Source: Io17-Chloro-G2 sp965226915
Lineage (GTDB): Bacteria; Chloroflexota; Dehalococcoidia; Lucifugimonadales; UBA3495
Reading direction: 5' to 3'
Assembly: GCA_965226915.1 (NCBI GenBank)
Contig: CBDDEJ010000006.1
Coordinates: 1-64,000 of the forward strand
Length of the DNA: 64,000 nucleotides
Position 1 is the stretch's first letter. The number at the start of each line of letters is the position of its first letter. Shown piece after piece: positions 37,754-45,491 of the stretch. Both the position numbers and the translations under genes were made by a program. Under the pieces are notes generated by a model that worked only from the letters and a program-made list of their open reading frames with translations, was not told the origin of the DNA and did no database searches.

Positions 37754-39142
37754 CTACAACGACGGGTTTAAGGTGGCGGCTCCATCCTGCTTTCGCGGCG
37801 GGTGGAGCGGCGTCTCTCGTGGGAACGGCGAGCCCGTTCGTTGCGTAGCTGCGTATCCTCCAGCCACAACAGCAATTGATCGGGCCCGAACTGCTCCCGG
37901 GGCAGCATCTCCCGCACCACCCGGTACACCTGTGGCCTCGTGATCCGGGGCATCTTTTTCCCCCCAATCCTGCTGCAGGCTCAGCAGGAACGCTCCACCC
38001 AGCAGGCACATGGCTATGTGGTGATGCCACCCTGCCCAGCTGCGGGTCTCGTATTCGTCCAGCCCCACGTCACCCTTCTCAGTCTCGAACTCCGTTTCAA
38101 TGCGCCACCTGGACCCACCCACGTAGGCCAGAGTCTCCAAGGTTGTGCCCTCGGGAGCGTTGGACAGGTAGTAGCGGGGCTCGCTGCCGTCCAGGTTCCG
38201 GCGCCAGACGGCCCACAGTTCCTCGCCGGGCTTGCGCCTCCTGGTGGCCCGCACCCGCTGGGCACTGAACCGGTAGGTGCGCGGCCCCTGGCTTCCCTGG
38301 GCCACCGTTATCTCCCGCCAAGCCTCATCCGGCAGTTCATCACCGCGCTGCTCCATGGTCCGCCGCTGCCCAGGCCGCAGCTTGGGTTTGCGGGGGCGGC
38401 CGAACCCCGGATATTCCGGACTGGTCCAAGCCGGGTCCAAGGGCCAGACCGTAGTGCCGCCCGGAACGTCCAGCACGTAGCGCATCCCCAGGGCCGCCAG
38501 TCCCTCCCGGAAGGTCGGCGACATCCCGAAGGCGTCGTCTCCGGCAACCCACTCGGCCCTGAGGTAGCCCAACTCCAGGACCCGCTCCAGCATCTCCAGG
38601 GCCAACTCCGTCTTTGACCGGTAGTTCCGCCGGTCCTCCGGCACACCCGCCGCAGCACACCGGTCCTGGTCGGAGGTCCAACTCTTGGGCAGATACAGCC
38701 GCTTGTCCACCAACGCCCGGCCCAGCGGGCTGACGTAGGCCAGGAACATCCCACCCTGGCAGTTGGCCACCTTGCCCAGCCTGCCGCAGTACTGCCGGGC
38801 CACTCCCGCCGATTTCCTGCCCTGCTTGGGGAAGTCGCTGCCATCGAACACCCACACCGCCTCCAGGTGTCCCAGCCTGGGGGCCAAGTATTCCTGCAAC
38901 CGCCCTATGACTGTCTCATGGGACCACCGGGCCTCGGTGAGAAAGCGCTGCATCGCCCGGGCCGAGATGCCCACCGATTCCGAGAGATTCTCGGCGTTGC
39001 GCCGCTCCTGGTCCTGCACCAGCAGCGCCTGAAGGTAATTCCCGCTGTGATCCCGCCACTGCTTGCGGCCGAAGGAGGCCGCAAAGAAGGCGTGGAATTC
39101 CTGAAGGCTGTCGTAGACCCGCTCGAAGCTCGCCGCATCCAT
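37754..39142 (-). CDS. IS701-family transposase, main ORF (element B)
   Basis: Starts at the ATG at 39142 (MDAASFERVYDSLQEFHAFF). Catalytic motifs are VWVFDGSDFPKQGRKSAGVA, WVAGDDAFGMSP and GGSRWRIETEFETEKGDVGL. The conserved frame is left after LSLQQDWGEKD at a G6A5 run (37955-37965 on plus), and the ORF then reads unconserved sequence to the left end of the element. The true C-terminal segment is in the +1 frame, as in element A. This copy could mobilise MITE B. Confidence 0.82.
   Translation of the reverse strand: MDAASFERVYDSLQEFHAFFAASFGRKQWRDHSGNYLQALLVQDQERRNAENLSESVGISARAMQRFLTEARWSHETVIGRLQEYLAPRLGHLEAVWVFDGSDFPKQGRKSAGVARQYCGRLGKVANCQGGMFLAYVSPLGRALVDKRLYLPKSWTSDQDRCAAAGVPEDRRNYRSKTELALEMLERVLELGYLRAEWVAGDDAFGMSPTFREGLAALGMRYVLDVPGGTTVWPLDPAWTSPEYPGFGRPRKPKLRPGQRRTMEQRGDELPDEAWREITVAQGSQGPRTYRFSAQRVRATRRRKPGEELWAVWRRNLDGSEPRYYLSNAPEGTTLETLAYVGGSRWRIETEFETEKGDVGLDEYETRSWAGWHHHIAMCLLGGAFLLSLQQDWGEKDAPDHEATGVPGGAGDAAPGAVRARSIAVVAGGYAATQRTGSPFPRETPLHPPRKQDGAATLNPSL
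37768..37953 (-). CDS. IS701 C-terminal ORF (element B)
   Basis: A 61-codon ORF beginning MPRITRPQVYRVVREMLPRE, identical over its first 20 residues to the ORF in element A and then diverging (QFGPDQLLLWLEDTQ against RFGPTELLRWLEDTQ). The ATG lies directly after GGGGGGAAAAAG and overlaps the main ORF. Confidence 0.65.
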   Translation of the reverse strand: MPRITRPQVYRVVREMLPREQFGPDQLLLWLEDTQLRNERARRSHERRRSTRRESRMEPPP

Positions 39143-39203
39143 CACCCAAACCACCCAACATCATCTGTCCAGCCATCCTACCAGACAACTCGTCGTTGTA
39201 GTA

Positions 39204-39382
39204 CTAGAGGTCTGGCCGGAAAGCCATTGGCCGGGTTTCGCGCTACGCCAGACAGACGTATTATAGTCTTATTTGGCATGATAGTGTCTGTAATACGGTT
39301 CAATAACCCACTGTTACATCGATAATCGTCGCTAAGAAAACGACGACTTGGGGAGAATCGGGGTTTCCGTCCGAGTTTCTAG
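39204..39382 (+). mobile_element. MITE A copy 6
   Basis: A 179-bp A element sharing CTAG with IS701 element B on the left and MITE B copy 4 on the right. Confidence 0.85.
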
Positions 39383-39531
39383 TACTACAACGACGTGTTA
39401 TCCTACAAGGTAACTCGTGGGCGGATTTTGAAGCTGGCAACGAACGAGTGCGAGTCTCCCATGATGAACGGTCCGTAGCTGAAGAAGAAGACCTGAGCGT
39501 GTTTTCTCATAACGCGTCGTTGTAGTACTAG
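39379..39531 (+). mobile_element. MITE B copy 4
   Basis: A 153-bp B element between two A elements, sharing a CTAG with each. Confidence 0.85.
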
Positions 39532-39706
39532 AGGTCTGGCCGGAAAGCCATTGGCCGGGTTTCGCGCTACGCCAGACAGACGTATTATAGTCTTATGTGG
39601 CATGATAGTGTCTGTAATACGGTTCAAGAACCCACTGTTACATCGACAATCGTCGCTAAGAAAACGACGACTTGGAGAGAATCGGGGTTTCCGTCCGAGT
39701 TTCTAG
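39528..39706 (+). mobile_element. MITE A copy 7
   Basis: A 179-bp A element, last of the array IS701-B, A, B, A. Host coding sequence resumes right after its CTAG. Confidence 0.85.
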
Positions 39707-39811
39707 AGCTTGAATGGGTTTTTAATGAAGATGTCCGCGATGCATTGGACTCAGCCGGATGTTAATGTATTCAAAATGCCTTAGACGCCAATTTTCTACG
39801 GGAGGCCCAAT

Positions 39812-40687
39812 GTGTCTTCGAATCCACAAGACCTAACACACCTGTCCGTCCTGGCCGCATTTGCCCACCCCGACGACGAGGGGTTTGGTTTTGGGGGCAC
39901 TATGGCCATGCTGGCCGCCCGGGGCGCCCGGGTTACGCTGGTTTGTTCCACCAACGGCGACGTGGGTGAGATCAGCGATCCGGCGTTGGCGACTCCCGAT
40001 AACCTCTATCAGGTCCGTCAGGAGGAGCTTCGGCAAGCTATGAAAGTGACCGGGGTGGAGGACGTGCGTTTCTTGGGTTACCGGGACTCGGGCATGGACG
40101 GAACGCCTGACAATGACCATCCCAGGTCACTGTACCAAGCTCCGCCGGATGAAGTGGTCGCTAAGATGGTGGATATCATAAGAGAAGTGCGCCCTGACCT
40201 GGTGTTCACCCACGACCCGACTGGAGGCTACGGACATCCCGACCACATCACGATCCATCTAAGGAGCGCTCGCGCATTCGAAGTGGCCGGCGAAGTCGAT
40301 GCCCTCAGAGGCCAATTATCGGGGAACCACCAACAGTGGGCGCCCAAGTCCCTATACTACGTTTGCTTTCCCCGCAAAAATTTTCAGCGTATGTGGGAGC
40401 GGATGGTCGAACTAGGGATCGAGCCACCTTTTGCCAGACTGGAGGCTGAAAAGATCGGATCCCCGGATGAGGCGGTGACCAATACGATAGACGTAAGTCC
40501 TTACGTGGAAACCAAAAGGGCTTCGTTGGCCTGCCACCGGACCCAGATGGACGCCAACGGCCCTTTCGCCAAGTTGCCTGAGGACATGATGCGGGAGATC
40601 ATGAGCACGGAATATTTTACTCTGGCCGTTTACCAAGGGGACGACTCCGCGACCGACATTCTGGCCAAACTGGCCGGGCAGGAGTGA
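39812..40687 (+). CDS. PIG-L family deacetylase
   Basis: A 291-residue LmbE/PIG-L protein. The GTG at 39812 follows GGGAGG. The zinc-binding AHPDDEG motif is near residue 19, and the second motif GGYGHPDHITIHLRSARAF holds the distal His. Relatives remove acetyl groups from GlcNAc-containing or other N-acetyl compounds in the cytoplasm. It precedes hyuB by three bases and is surely co-transcribed, which suggests amide hydrolysis in the same catabolic route. Confidence 0.9.
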   Translation: MSSNPQDLTHLSVLAAFAHPDDEGFGFGGTMAMLAARGARVTLVCSTNGDVGEISDPALATPDNLYQVRQEELRQAMKVTGVEDVRFLGYRDSGMDGTPDNDHPRSLYQAPPDEVVAKMVDIIREVRPDLVFTHDPTGGYGHPDHITIHLRSARAFEVAGEVDALRGQLSGNHQQWAPKSLYYVCFPRKNFQRMWERMVELGIEPPFARLEAEKIGSPDEAVTNTIDVSPYVETKRASLACHRTQMDANGPFAKLPEDMMREIMSTEYFTLAVYQGDDSATDILAKLAGQE

Positions 40688-40690
40688 TTC

Positions 40691-42283
40691 ATGGCCGTTG
40701 ACGCGATCAGCCTGGAAGTCTTCAAGAATATGTTCATCTCGGTCGCCGAGGAAATGGGCGTCGCCCTGCAGCGAACGTCTTACTCGCCAAACATCAAAGA
40801 GCGGCGGGATTACTCCTGCGCCGTGTTTGATAGCCACGGGAAGATGGTGGCCCAGGCCGCCCATGTACCGGTCCATCTTGGGGCAATGCCCGCTTCCGTC
40901 CAGGCGGCTCTCAACACCTTTCCCCGTGGCTTGCGTTCCGGGGATATGGTGATTCTCAACGACCCTTATCTAGGCGGCACTCATCTGCCCGATATAACCT
41001 TGGTCGCGCCGGTATATGTTCAAGAAGATGGAGGCCAACAACTGGCTGGGTACGTCGCAAACCGCGGACATCACGCCGACGTGGGCGGTATGACCCCGGG
41101 CTCTCTGCCCCTTTCCACCGAGCTATACCAGGAAGGCACCATCATCCCGCCGATAAGGCTGGCCCGGAGAGGCAGGCTCAATCAAGAGGTCATCGAGTTG
41201 ATCTGCCGAAATTCCCGAACGGCCGAAGAACGGCGGGGCGACCTTTCGGCCCAGATCGCGTCCATCCGGGTAGGCGAGCGGAGGCTGCAGGAGGTGTCTT
41301 CCCGGTATGGCATGGCCGACACTTCGGAACACATGGCCGCCCTGTTGGACTATTCCGAACGGGTGACCCGCCAGGCTATCGAAGAGATACCCGATGGCGT
41401 TTACCGGGTTCTGGATCATATGGATGACGACGGTTTCAGTGAGCAGATGGTGCCTATCGCCGTGGCGATAACGGTCGACGGCGATAGCATGATTGTGGAT
41501 TTCACCGGCACCTCCGCCCAAAGGCCAGGCTGCATCAACGCGCCTCAGGCGGTGACTCTTTCGGCCTGTTTGTACGTGATACGTTGTGTGGTAGGAGGCG
41601 AGGCCCCCGCAAACGAGGGATGCCTGAGGCCGTTGACCATCATCACTCCCCTGGGGACTCTGGTTAACCCTGAACCTCAGCACGGCGTGGCTGGCGGTAA
41701 CGTGGAAACCTCTCAGCGCATCACCGACGTGCTGTTCGCGGCGCTGGCCCAGGCGCTGCCCATGCGGATTCCGGCTTCAAGCCAGGGCACCATGAACAAC
41801 GTATTGGTGGGGGGGCACGACCCGGTGCGGAACAAGCCATTCGTTTACTACGAGACCATCGGCGGCGGCATGGGCGCGAGGCCGGAAAAAGACGGTATCT
41901 CCGGCATTCAGACCCATATGACCAATACGCTGAACACCCCGATCGAAGCCTTGGAATACGCTTTTCCAATGCGCCTCAAGCGGTACGCATTGCGCCGCGG
42001 CACGGGCGGCGACGGCAAATTCAAGGGCGGGGACGGAATGGTGAGGGACATGGAATTTTTGACCCCGGCCCGGGTTACGGTGCTGTCCGACCGCCGTAAG
42101 TTGCCGCCTCCCGGGTCCCACGGCGGTCATCACGGCGAGCGGGGTGAAAATGTCCTGTTTCGGGGCGGGTTCGAAGAAGTAAGGCTGGCGGGCAAAGAAA
42201 CGGTGGATGTGGAAGTGGGAGACATCCTCAGCATACGCACGCCCGGTGGAGGCGGTTGGGGCGAGCCTGAAATCGAAAATTAA
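40691..42283 (+). CDS. Hydantoinase/oxoprolinase B subunit (HyuB-like)
   Basis: A 530-residue protein of the HyuB family: FISVAEEMGVALQRTSYSPN near the start, then GDMVILNDPYLGGTHLPDIT and YVANRGHHADVGGMTPGSLP, and a C-terminal GGGGWGEP. It is the partner of HyuA, whose gene is at 32942-34966. The ATG at 40691 lies three bases after the PIG-L stop. A split HyuA/HyuB pair with intervening mobile DNA suggests that an ancestral operon was broken here. Confidence 0.92.
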   Translation: MAVDAISLEVFKNMFISVAEEMGVALQRTSYSPNIKERRDYSCAVFDSHGKMVAQAAHVPVHLGAMPASVQAALNTFPRGLRSGDMVILNDPYLGGTHLPDITLVAPVYVQEDGGQQLAGYVANRGHHADVGGMTPGSLPLSTELYQEGTIIPPIRLARRGRLNQEVIELICRNSRTAEERRGDLSAQIASIRVGERRLQEVSSRYGMADTSEHMAALLDYSERVTRQAIEEIPDGVYRVLDHMDDDGFSEQMVPIAVAITVDGDSMIVDFTGTSAQRPGCINAPQAVTLSACLYVIRCVVGGEAPANEGCLRPLTIITPLGTLVNPEPQHGVAGGNVETSQRITDVLFAALAQALPMRIPASSQGTMNNVLVGGHDPVRNKPFVYYETIGGGMGARPEKDGISGIQTHMTNTLNTPIEALEYAFPMRLKRYALRRGTGGDGKFKGGDGMVRDMEFLTPARVTVLSDRRKLPPPGSHGGHHGERGENVLFRGGFEEVRLAGKETVDVEVGDILSIRTPGGGGWGEPEIEN

Positions 42284-42332
42284 CTCTTGGGATGCTCGCC
42301 GGAACGCGATTTTGCGTTGGTCTCCAGGAGGG

Positions 42333-42361
42333 GTGGCATCGTGCAAATAATGGCGTATAAT
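42333..42361 (+). promoter_or_regulatory. Candidate promoter for the DUF1059 gene
   Basis: GTGGCA, 17-base spacer, TATAAT. The -10 is a perfect consensus about 75 bp upstream of the start codon. Confidence 0.45.
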
Positions 42362-42437
42362 GAGCCCGGTTGAAGACAATACGGGTTGATTGAAGCCATT
42401 GGTGAACATCCAAGGGCATAACCGAGGAGGAACGAGA

Positions 42438-42638
42438 ATGGTGAAATACGCGCGGTGCAACGCAATGCTTTCTTTGGCCATGGATGAGAACGGCCAGCCT
42501 TGCCGGTTCATGGCCCAAGCCGAAACCGAAGATGCGGTCGTCGAAGCGATGAGCGTGCATCTCAAGGGAGTGCACTCTGTGGATCCGGGGGAACTCGTCA
42601 ACAACATAAGAGGCATTACCAAGACCCACGGCCGGTAA
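42438..42638 (+). CDS. DUF1059 small protein
   Basis: A 66-residue protein. The ATG at 42438 follows GAGGAGG at seven bases. It has the DUF1059 pattern of two Cys residues (ARCNAML and QPCRFMAQAETEDAVVEAM) and a VHLKGVHSVDPGELVNNIRG tail. The function of the family is unknown. It stands alone between a consensus -10 and a strong terminator, so it is probably an independent, well-expressed transcript. Confidence 0.8.
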   Translation: MVKYARCNAMLSLAMDENGQPCRFMAQAETEDAVVEAMSVHLKGVHSVDPGELVNNIRGITKTHGR

Positions 42639-42656
42639 AAAGTCACCAAGCTTTAA

Positions 42657-42705
42657 GAAGCACAAGAAAAAGCCCCGATTTTCTCGGGGCTTTTTCTTGT
42701 GCTTC
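42657..42705 (+). terminator. Strong bidirectional terminator
   Basis: A perfect 22-bp stem with a five-base loop and A-rich and T-rich arms (AGCCCCGA, loop, TCGGGGCTTTTTC). It ends the DUF1059 transcript and could also serve the convergent Lin0512 gene. Confidence 0.9.
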
Positions 42706-42799
42706 CAAACGGCGCCAATGGTAAAGGCCTTAATGGTTCGTCTTTTTCAAACATCGGGCAAACGTCGCGGCCGAATCCAGACTTGCGTCTAGCGTTGGA

Positions 42800-43144
42800 T
42801 CATTTCCCGTCGTCGAAGCTCACTATCACCGCGGCATTGGCGATGACCATCGCGTCATCTCCCGATTCACTGGGAATCTCCAGGCCGCCCATCACCGCTT
42901 TAACGTAGGCGGTGCCGTGGGGCAGGGATTCACCTACGGCCTTCGCATCCACCAGATCGGGTTTGGGTATGCCGATGGTCACATCCACCCGCATATCATC
43001 CGCCGTTTTCCCCAGCATCCTCTGGAAACCCAAACTGCTGTGATGTATCGCGTCGAAGACTGCGCGCTTCGCTGCGTTGGTGTAGTCCTTGCCGTGGACA
43101 TCCACGCCCATTCCCATCTCCATTATGCATCGCACTAACGCCAT
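42800..43144 (-). CDS. Lin0512 family protein
   Basis: A 114-residue protein. The ATG at 43144 follows GGAGGT at nine bases. It matches the Lin0512 family (MGMGVDVHGKDYTNAAKRAV, then FDAIHHSSLGFQRMLG), small proteins with no assigned function. There is no signal peptide. Some members occur beside amidase or hydantoinase genes, which would fit hyuB nearby, but that is inference. Confidence 0.78.
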   Translation of the reverse strand: MALVRCIMEMGMGVDVHGKDYTNAAKRAVFDAIHHSSLGFQRMLGKTADDMRVDVTIGIPKPDLVDAKAVGESLPHGTAYVKAVMGGLEIPSESGDDAMVIANAAVIVSFDDGK

Positions 43145-43339
43145 TGCTGGTCTACCTCCTTGCTCTGGCGCCCGCTCGATCTGCCATGGAAACCCAGCGC
43201 CATGATTTGGCAATTAGACTCCACCAAACTCAGCGAGTCAAGGAACGTCAATGTGTTGCTGGATGCGGCTCCAATTCCCACTGGCAGAGGTATAACGTGG
43301 TTTTGTCGTCCAAGATTAAGGCAAAGCCAATCGGGACCG

Positions 43340-44485
43340 CTAGTTAACCGAAACCGGGATCCCCATACCCGCGGCGTCATAACCCGCCAGGGTCTCCACC
43401 TTTCGCCGAACCGAAGGCCGCCGGAGAAGATCCAACAGGATCTGGACCGCCGGCTCATTCAGGAAGTGATCGGGAATCACCAGGTCATAGCGTTCTTCTT
43501 CCAGCGGAAGAAAATCCAGGCCCAAAGCCGACGCGGCGGCGTGAACCCCAATACCCGCGTCGGCCAGACCCGATGCGACGGCGGCCGCCACTTCCATGTG
43601 CCCGCCGAGTTCCCAGCCGTAGCCCAGAACCGATTTCGCGGGGATTCCCTCAGATGTGAGCAAGCGGTCCAAAAGGCTGCGGCTCCCCGAACCCGAGGGA
43701 CGGTTCACGATATTGATCCCGGGCCGGTCCAAATGCTCGATACCGGTGATACCTTTGGGATTCCCTCGGGAAACCATTAAACCTTGCCGCCATGTGGCAA
43801 ATGCGATCAAAGTGTGGCTGAATGAAAGCATTCGCTGGGCCCATGGGTGGTTGTACTGACCCGTTTCTTCGTCCCGTAGGTGGCAACCGGCGACGTGGGC
43901 TTCCCCGCGCTCCAGCCCGCCCAACGCCTGGTAACTGCTTTCTTCCACCCAAGCAAGACGCACGCCCCGTTGGCGTAAACCCGCTTCCAATATTCCCACC
44001 GATGGATCGCAACCTAGCAGGGAAACGCACGGAGCCTCAATGTCGTCCCGGTCAAATGGCTGGACCAATACCTTACCCGGGTCTCTTTGAGGCGGCAAAA
44101 TCACGCCATCAGCCGCAACCAATCCATACCTGACCGAATTGGATTGAGACAATGGCCGGGCCAACAATCTGTTGCCCACGGGAGTAAGGCTGGCCCGCTG
44201 GGGACCACCGGCATCATCGACCCCAACGTTCTCAGGCACGGCCACCAGACCGACGACTTCCGCTTCCATAGGCGGCGGCAGGCCGTCTTCCAGAGAAAAC
44301 AGATCTTCCACTGTGGTGTTTAACGCCCTGGCCAATCGTAAGGCCACAGAGGTGGATGGGGTAGCTTTCCCGGATTCCACCGCGGCGAACGCCTGACGGC
44401 TGATTCCGGCTCTGCCTGCCAGTTCTTGCTGGGACCATCCGGCCTGAATCCGGTAACCACGCAAGTTATTTTGCAAAGAGATCAT
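43340..44485 (-). CDS. XRE-type HTH regulator fused to a substrate-binding domain
   Basis: A 381-residue one-component regulator. An N-terminal helix-turn-helix (about 8-62, GWSQQELAGRAGISRQAFAA) is followed by a periplasmic-binding-type domain (about 95-370) similar to those that sense molybdate or tungstate (RPGINIVNRPSGSGSRSLLD and VASGLADAGIGVHAAA). It is transcribed away from modABC across a short gap holding a 9-9-9 dyad, so it probably represses or activates the transporter and itself in response to the oxyanion. Confidence 0.85.
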   Translation of the reverse strand: MISLQNNLRGYRIQAGWSQQELAGRAGISRQAFAAVESGKATPSTSVALRLARALNTTVEDLFSLEDGLPPPMEAEVVGLVAVPENVGVDDAGGPQRASLTPVGNRLLARPLSQSNSVRYGLVAADGVILPPQRDPGKVLVQPFDRDDIEAPCVSLLGCDPSVGILEAGLRQRGVRLAWVEESSYQALGGLERGEAHVAGCHLRDEETGQYNHPWAQRMLSFSHTLIAFATWRQGLMVSRGNPKGITGIEHLDRPGINIVNRPSGSGSRSLLDRLLTSEGIPAKSVLGYGWELGGHMEVAAAVASGLADAGIGVHAAASALGLDFLPLEEERYDLVIPDHFLNEPAVQILLDLLRRPSVRRKVETLAGYDAAGMGIPVSVN

Positions 44486-44500
44486 GCCAATAGCATAAGG

Positions 44501-44527
44501 TAAACTTGATAGTCTGACAAGTTTACT
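44501..44527. promoter_or_regulatory. Dyad operator between the regulator and modABC
   Basis: A perfect inverted repeat, GTAAACTTG, nine-base spacer, CAAGTTTAC, 16 bp from the regulator's start codon. It is the best candidate binding site for the HTH protein and probably gives autoregulation and control of modABC. Confidence 0.7.
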
Positions 44528-44537
44528 TTACACTAGC

Positions 44538-44558
44538 TCGACACGTTCTATGTCGAGA
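44538..44558. promoter_or_regulatory. Second inverted repeat upstream of modA
   Basis: CTCGACA, seven-base spacer, TGTCGAG: a perfect 7-bp dyad, 11 bp from the first operator. It may be a second operator or an RNA hairpin in the modA leader. Confidence 0.45.
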
Positions 44559-44587
44559 GAACCCGGCGCTGGAACAGGAAGCAAATA

Positions 44588-44623
44588 TTTTCGACCAAAT
44601 TTTCGACCAAATTTTCGACCAAA
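44588..44623 (+). repeat. Three perfect 12-bp tandem repeats in the modA leader
   Basis: TTTTCGACCAAA repeated three times without mismatch, ending ten bases before the likely modA start. If translated from the upstream ATG (44550) it would give repeated FRPN. Confidence 0.85.
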
Positions 44624-44633
44624 AGAACACCAT

Positions 44634-45491
44634 ATGATGCAGCGCCGGGATGGGTTTGGACTGTTCACCGCCGCAGGCTTTCTAGCCTCCTTGATGTTGC
44701 TATGGTCCGTGGCCTGCGCTCCGGCGTCGGAGGCGGCGAATTCCTCGCAGACCAGTCCCGCCGAAAAGTTGACCGTGTTCGCCGCCATTTCATTGAGTGA
44801 AGCCTTCTCTGAGATCGCGGCGGAGTTTGAACGGGCAAACGTGGGAGCTTCGGTGGATCTCAACCTGGCTGGCAGCCAAAGGTTGCGGACCCAATTGGAA
44901 CATGGTGCCCGCGGGGACGTTTTTGCTTCGGCCGATGCAGAGCAAATGAACTTGGCGATGGACAGCCGGCTGGTGGATGGAAACCCCGCGATCTTTGCCA
45001 CCAACGAGCTAGTGGTGATTGTCCCCAAGGGAAAAACCCCGGGAAGGGTGACCAGCGTGGCGGACCTGGGCAATCCGCGAATCAAACTGGCGCTGGCCCT
45101 CCCGGACGTACCCGCTGGGAGGTATGCCCGTGAGATGATTTCCAAACTAGACATACGGGACAGTGCGCCTAACGGTCAACTAGCCGCAAGGATCATGGCC
45201 AACGTAGTCACTCTGGAGCCAAACGTTCGGGGCGCCGCCAACAAGGTTGCCCTTGGAGAGGTGGACGCCGGAGTGGTTTACGCCACTGACGCAAGGGCGG
45301 AATTCATCGCGAACCGCGTTCGGGTCATTCCAATTCCCCAAGCGGCAAACGTCAATGCGGAATATCCGATGACGGCGCTCCGGGATGCCATTGAGCCCCG
45401 GTTGGCGGCAGATTTCATTCGCTTCGTGCTGTCGTCCAAGGGACAAGCAATCTTGGAATCCCACGGGTTTGGGCCTGCGGTGGGCCAGTGA
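44634..45491 (+). CDS. modA: Molybdate/tungstate ABC transporter substrate-binding lipoprotein
   Basis: A 285-residue lipoprotein if started at the ATG at 44634 (a second ATG is at 44637). This start gives a normal signal with a SVACA lipobox near residue 27; the frame is open back to 44550. The mature part is typical ModA: LTVFAAISLSEAFSEIAAEFER, GSQRLRTQLEHGARGDVFASAD, and VALGEVDAGVVYATDA. It binds the oxyanion outside the membrane and delivers it to ModBC. The gene overlaps modB by four bases. No strong ribosome site was seen. Confidence 0.88.
   Translation: MMQRRDGFGLFTAAGFLASLMLLWSVACAPASEAANSSQTSPAEKLTVFAAISLSEAFSEIAAEFERANVGASVDLNLAGSQRLRTQLEHGARGDVFASADAEQMNLAMDSRLVDGNPAIFATNELVVIVPKGKTPGRVTSVADLGNPRIKLALALPDVPAGRYAREMISKLDIRDSAPNGQLAARIMANVVTLEPNVRGAANKVALGEVDAGVVYATDARAEFIANRVRVIPIPQAANVNAEYPMTALRDAIEPRLAADFIRFVLSSKGQAILESHGFGPAVGQ

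Larger units (their letters stand above)
37748..39207 (-). mobile_element. IS701-family element B
   Basis: A 1,460-bp element with CTAG ends and 17-bp terminal repeats (CTAGTACTACAACGACG) identical to those of MITE B. It is clearly diverged from element A in coding sequence. Its right CTAG is shared with MITE A copy 6. Confidence 0.88.
37124..39765 (+). pseudogene. Unrecognised gene interrupted by an IS701/MITE array
   Basis: Host sequence lies at 37124-37751 and 39707-39765. Removing the array with one CTAG gives a continuous frame (NLSDTL-ELEWVFNEDVRDAL) ending at the TAA at 39763-39765, about 228 residues. I do not recognise the protein. It is helical in the first half (LMIARAKLNALAFEVSKSAQ) and has a beta-rich segment (GVFIQVGMGSNRELAQV) that loosely recalls repeats in surface or phage structural proteins. 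There is no signal peptide. The start is uncertain because the frame is open upstream of 37124 without a good ribosome site. Confidence 0.65.

Noticed and set aside
39403..39627. An open frame running through MITE B into MITE A
   Set aside because: It crosses an element boundary, repeats at every such junction, and has no ribosome site.
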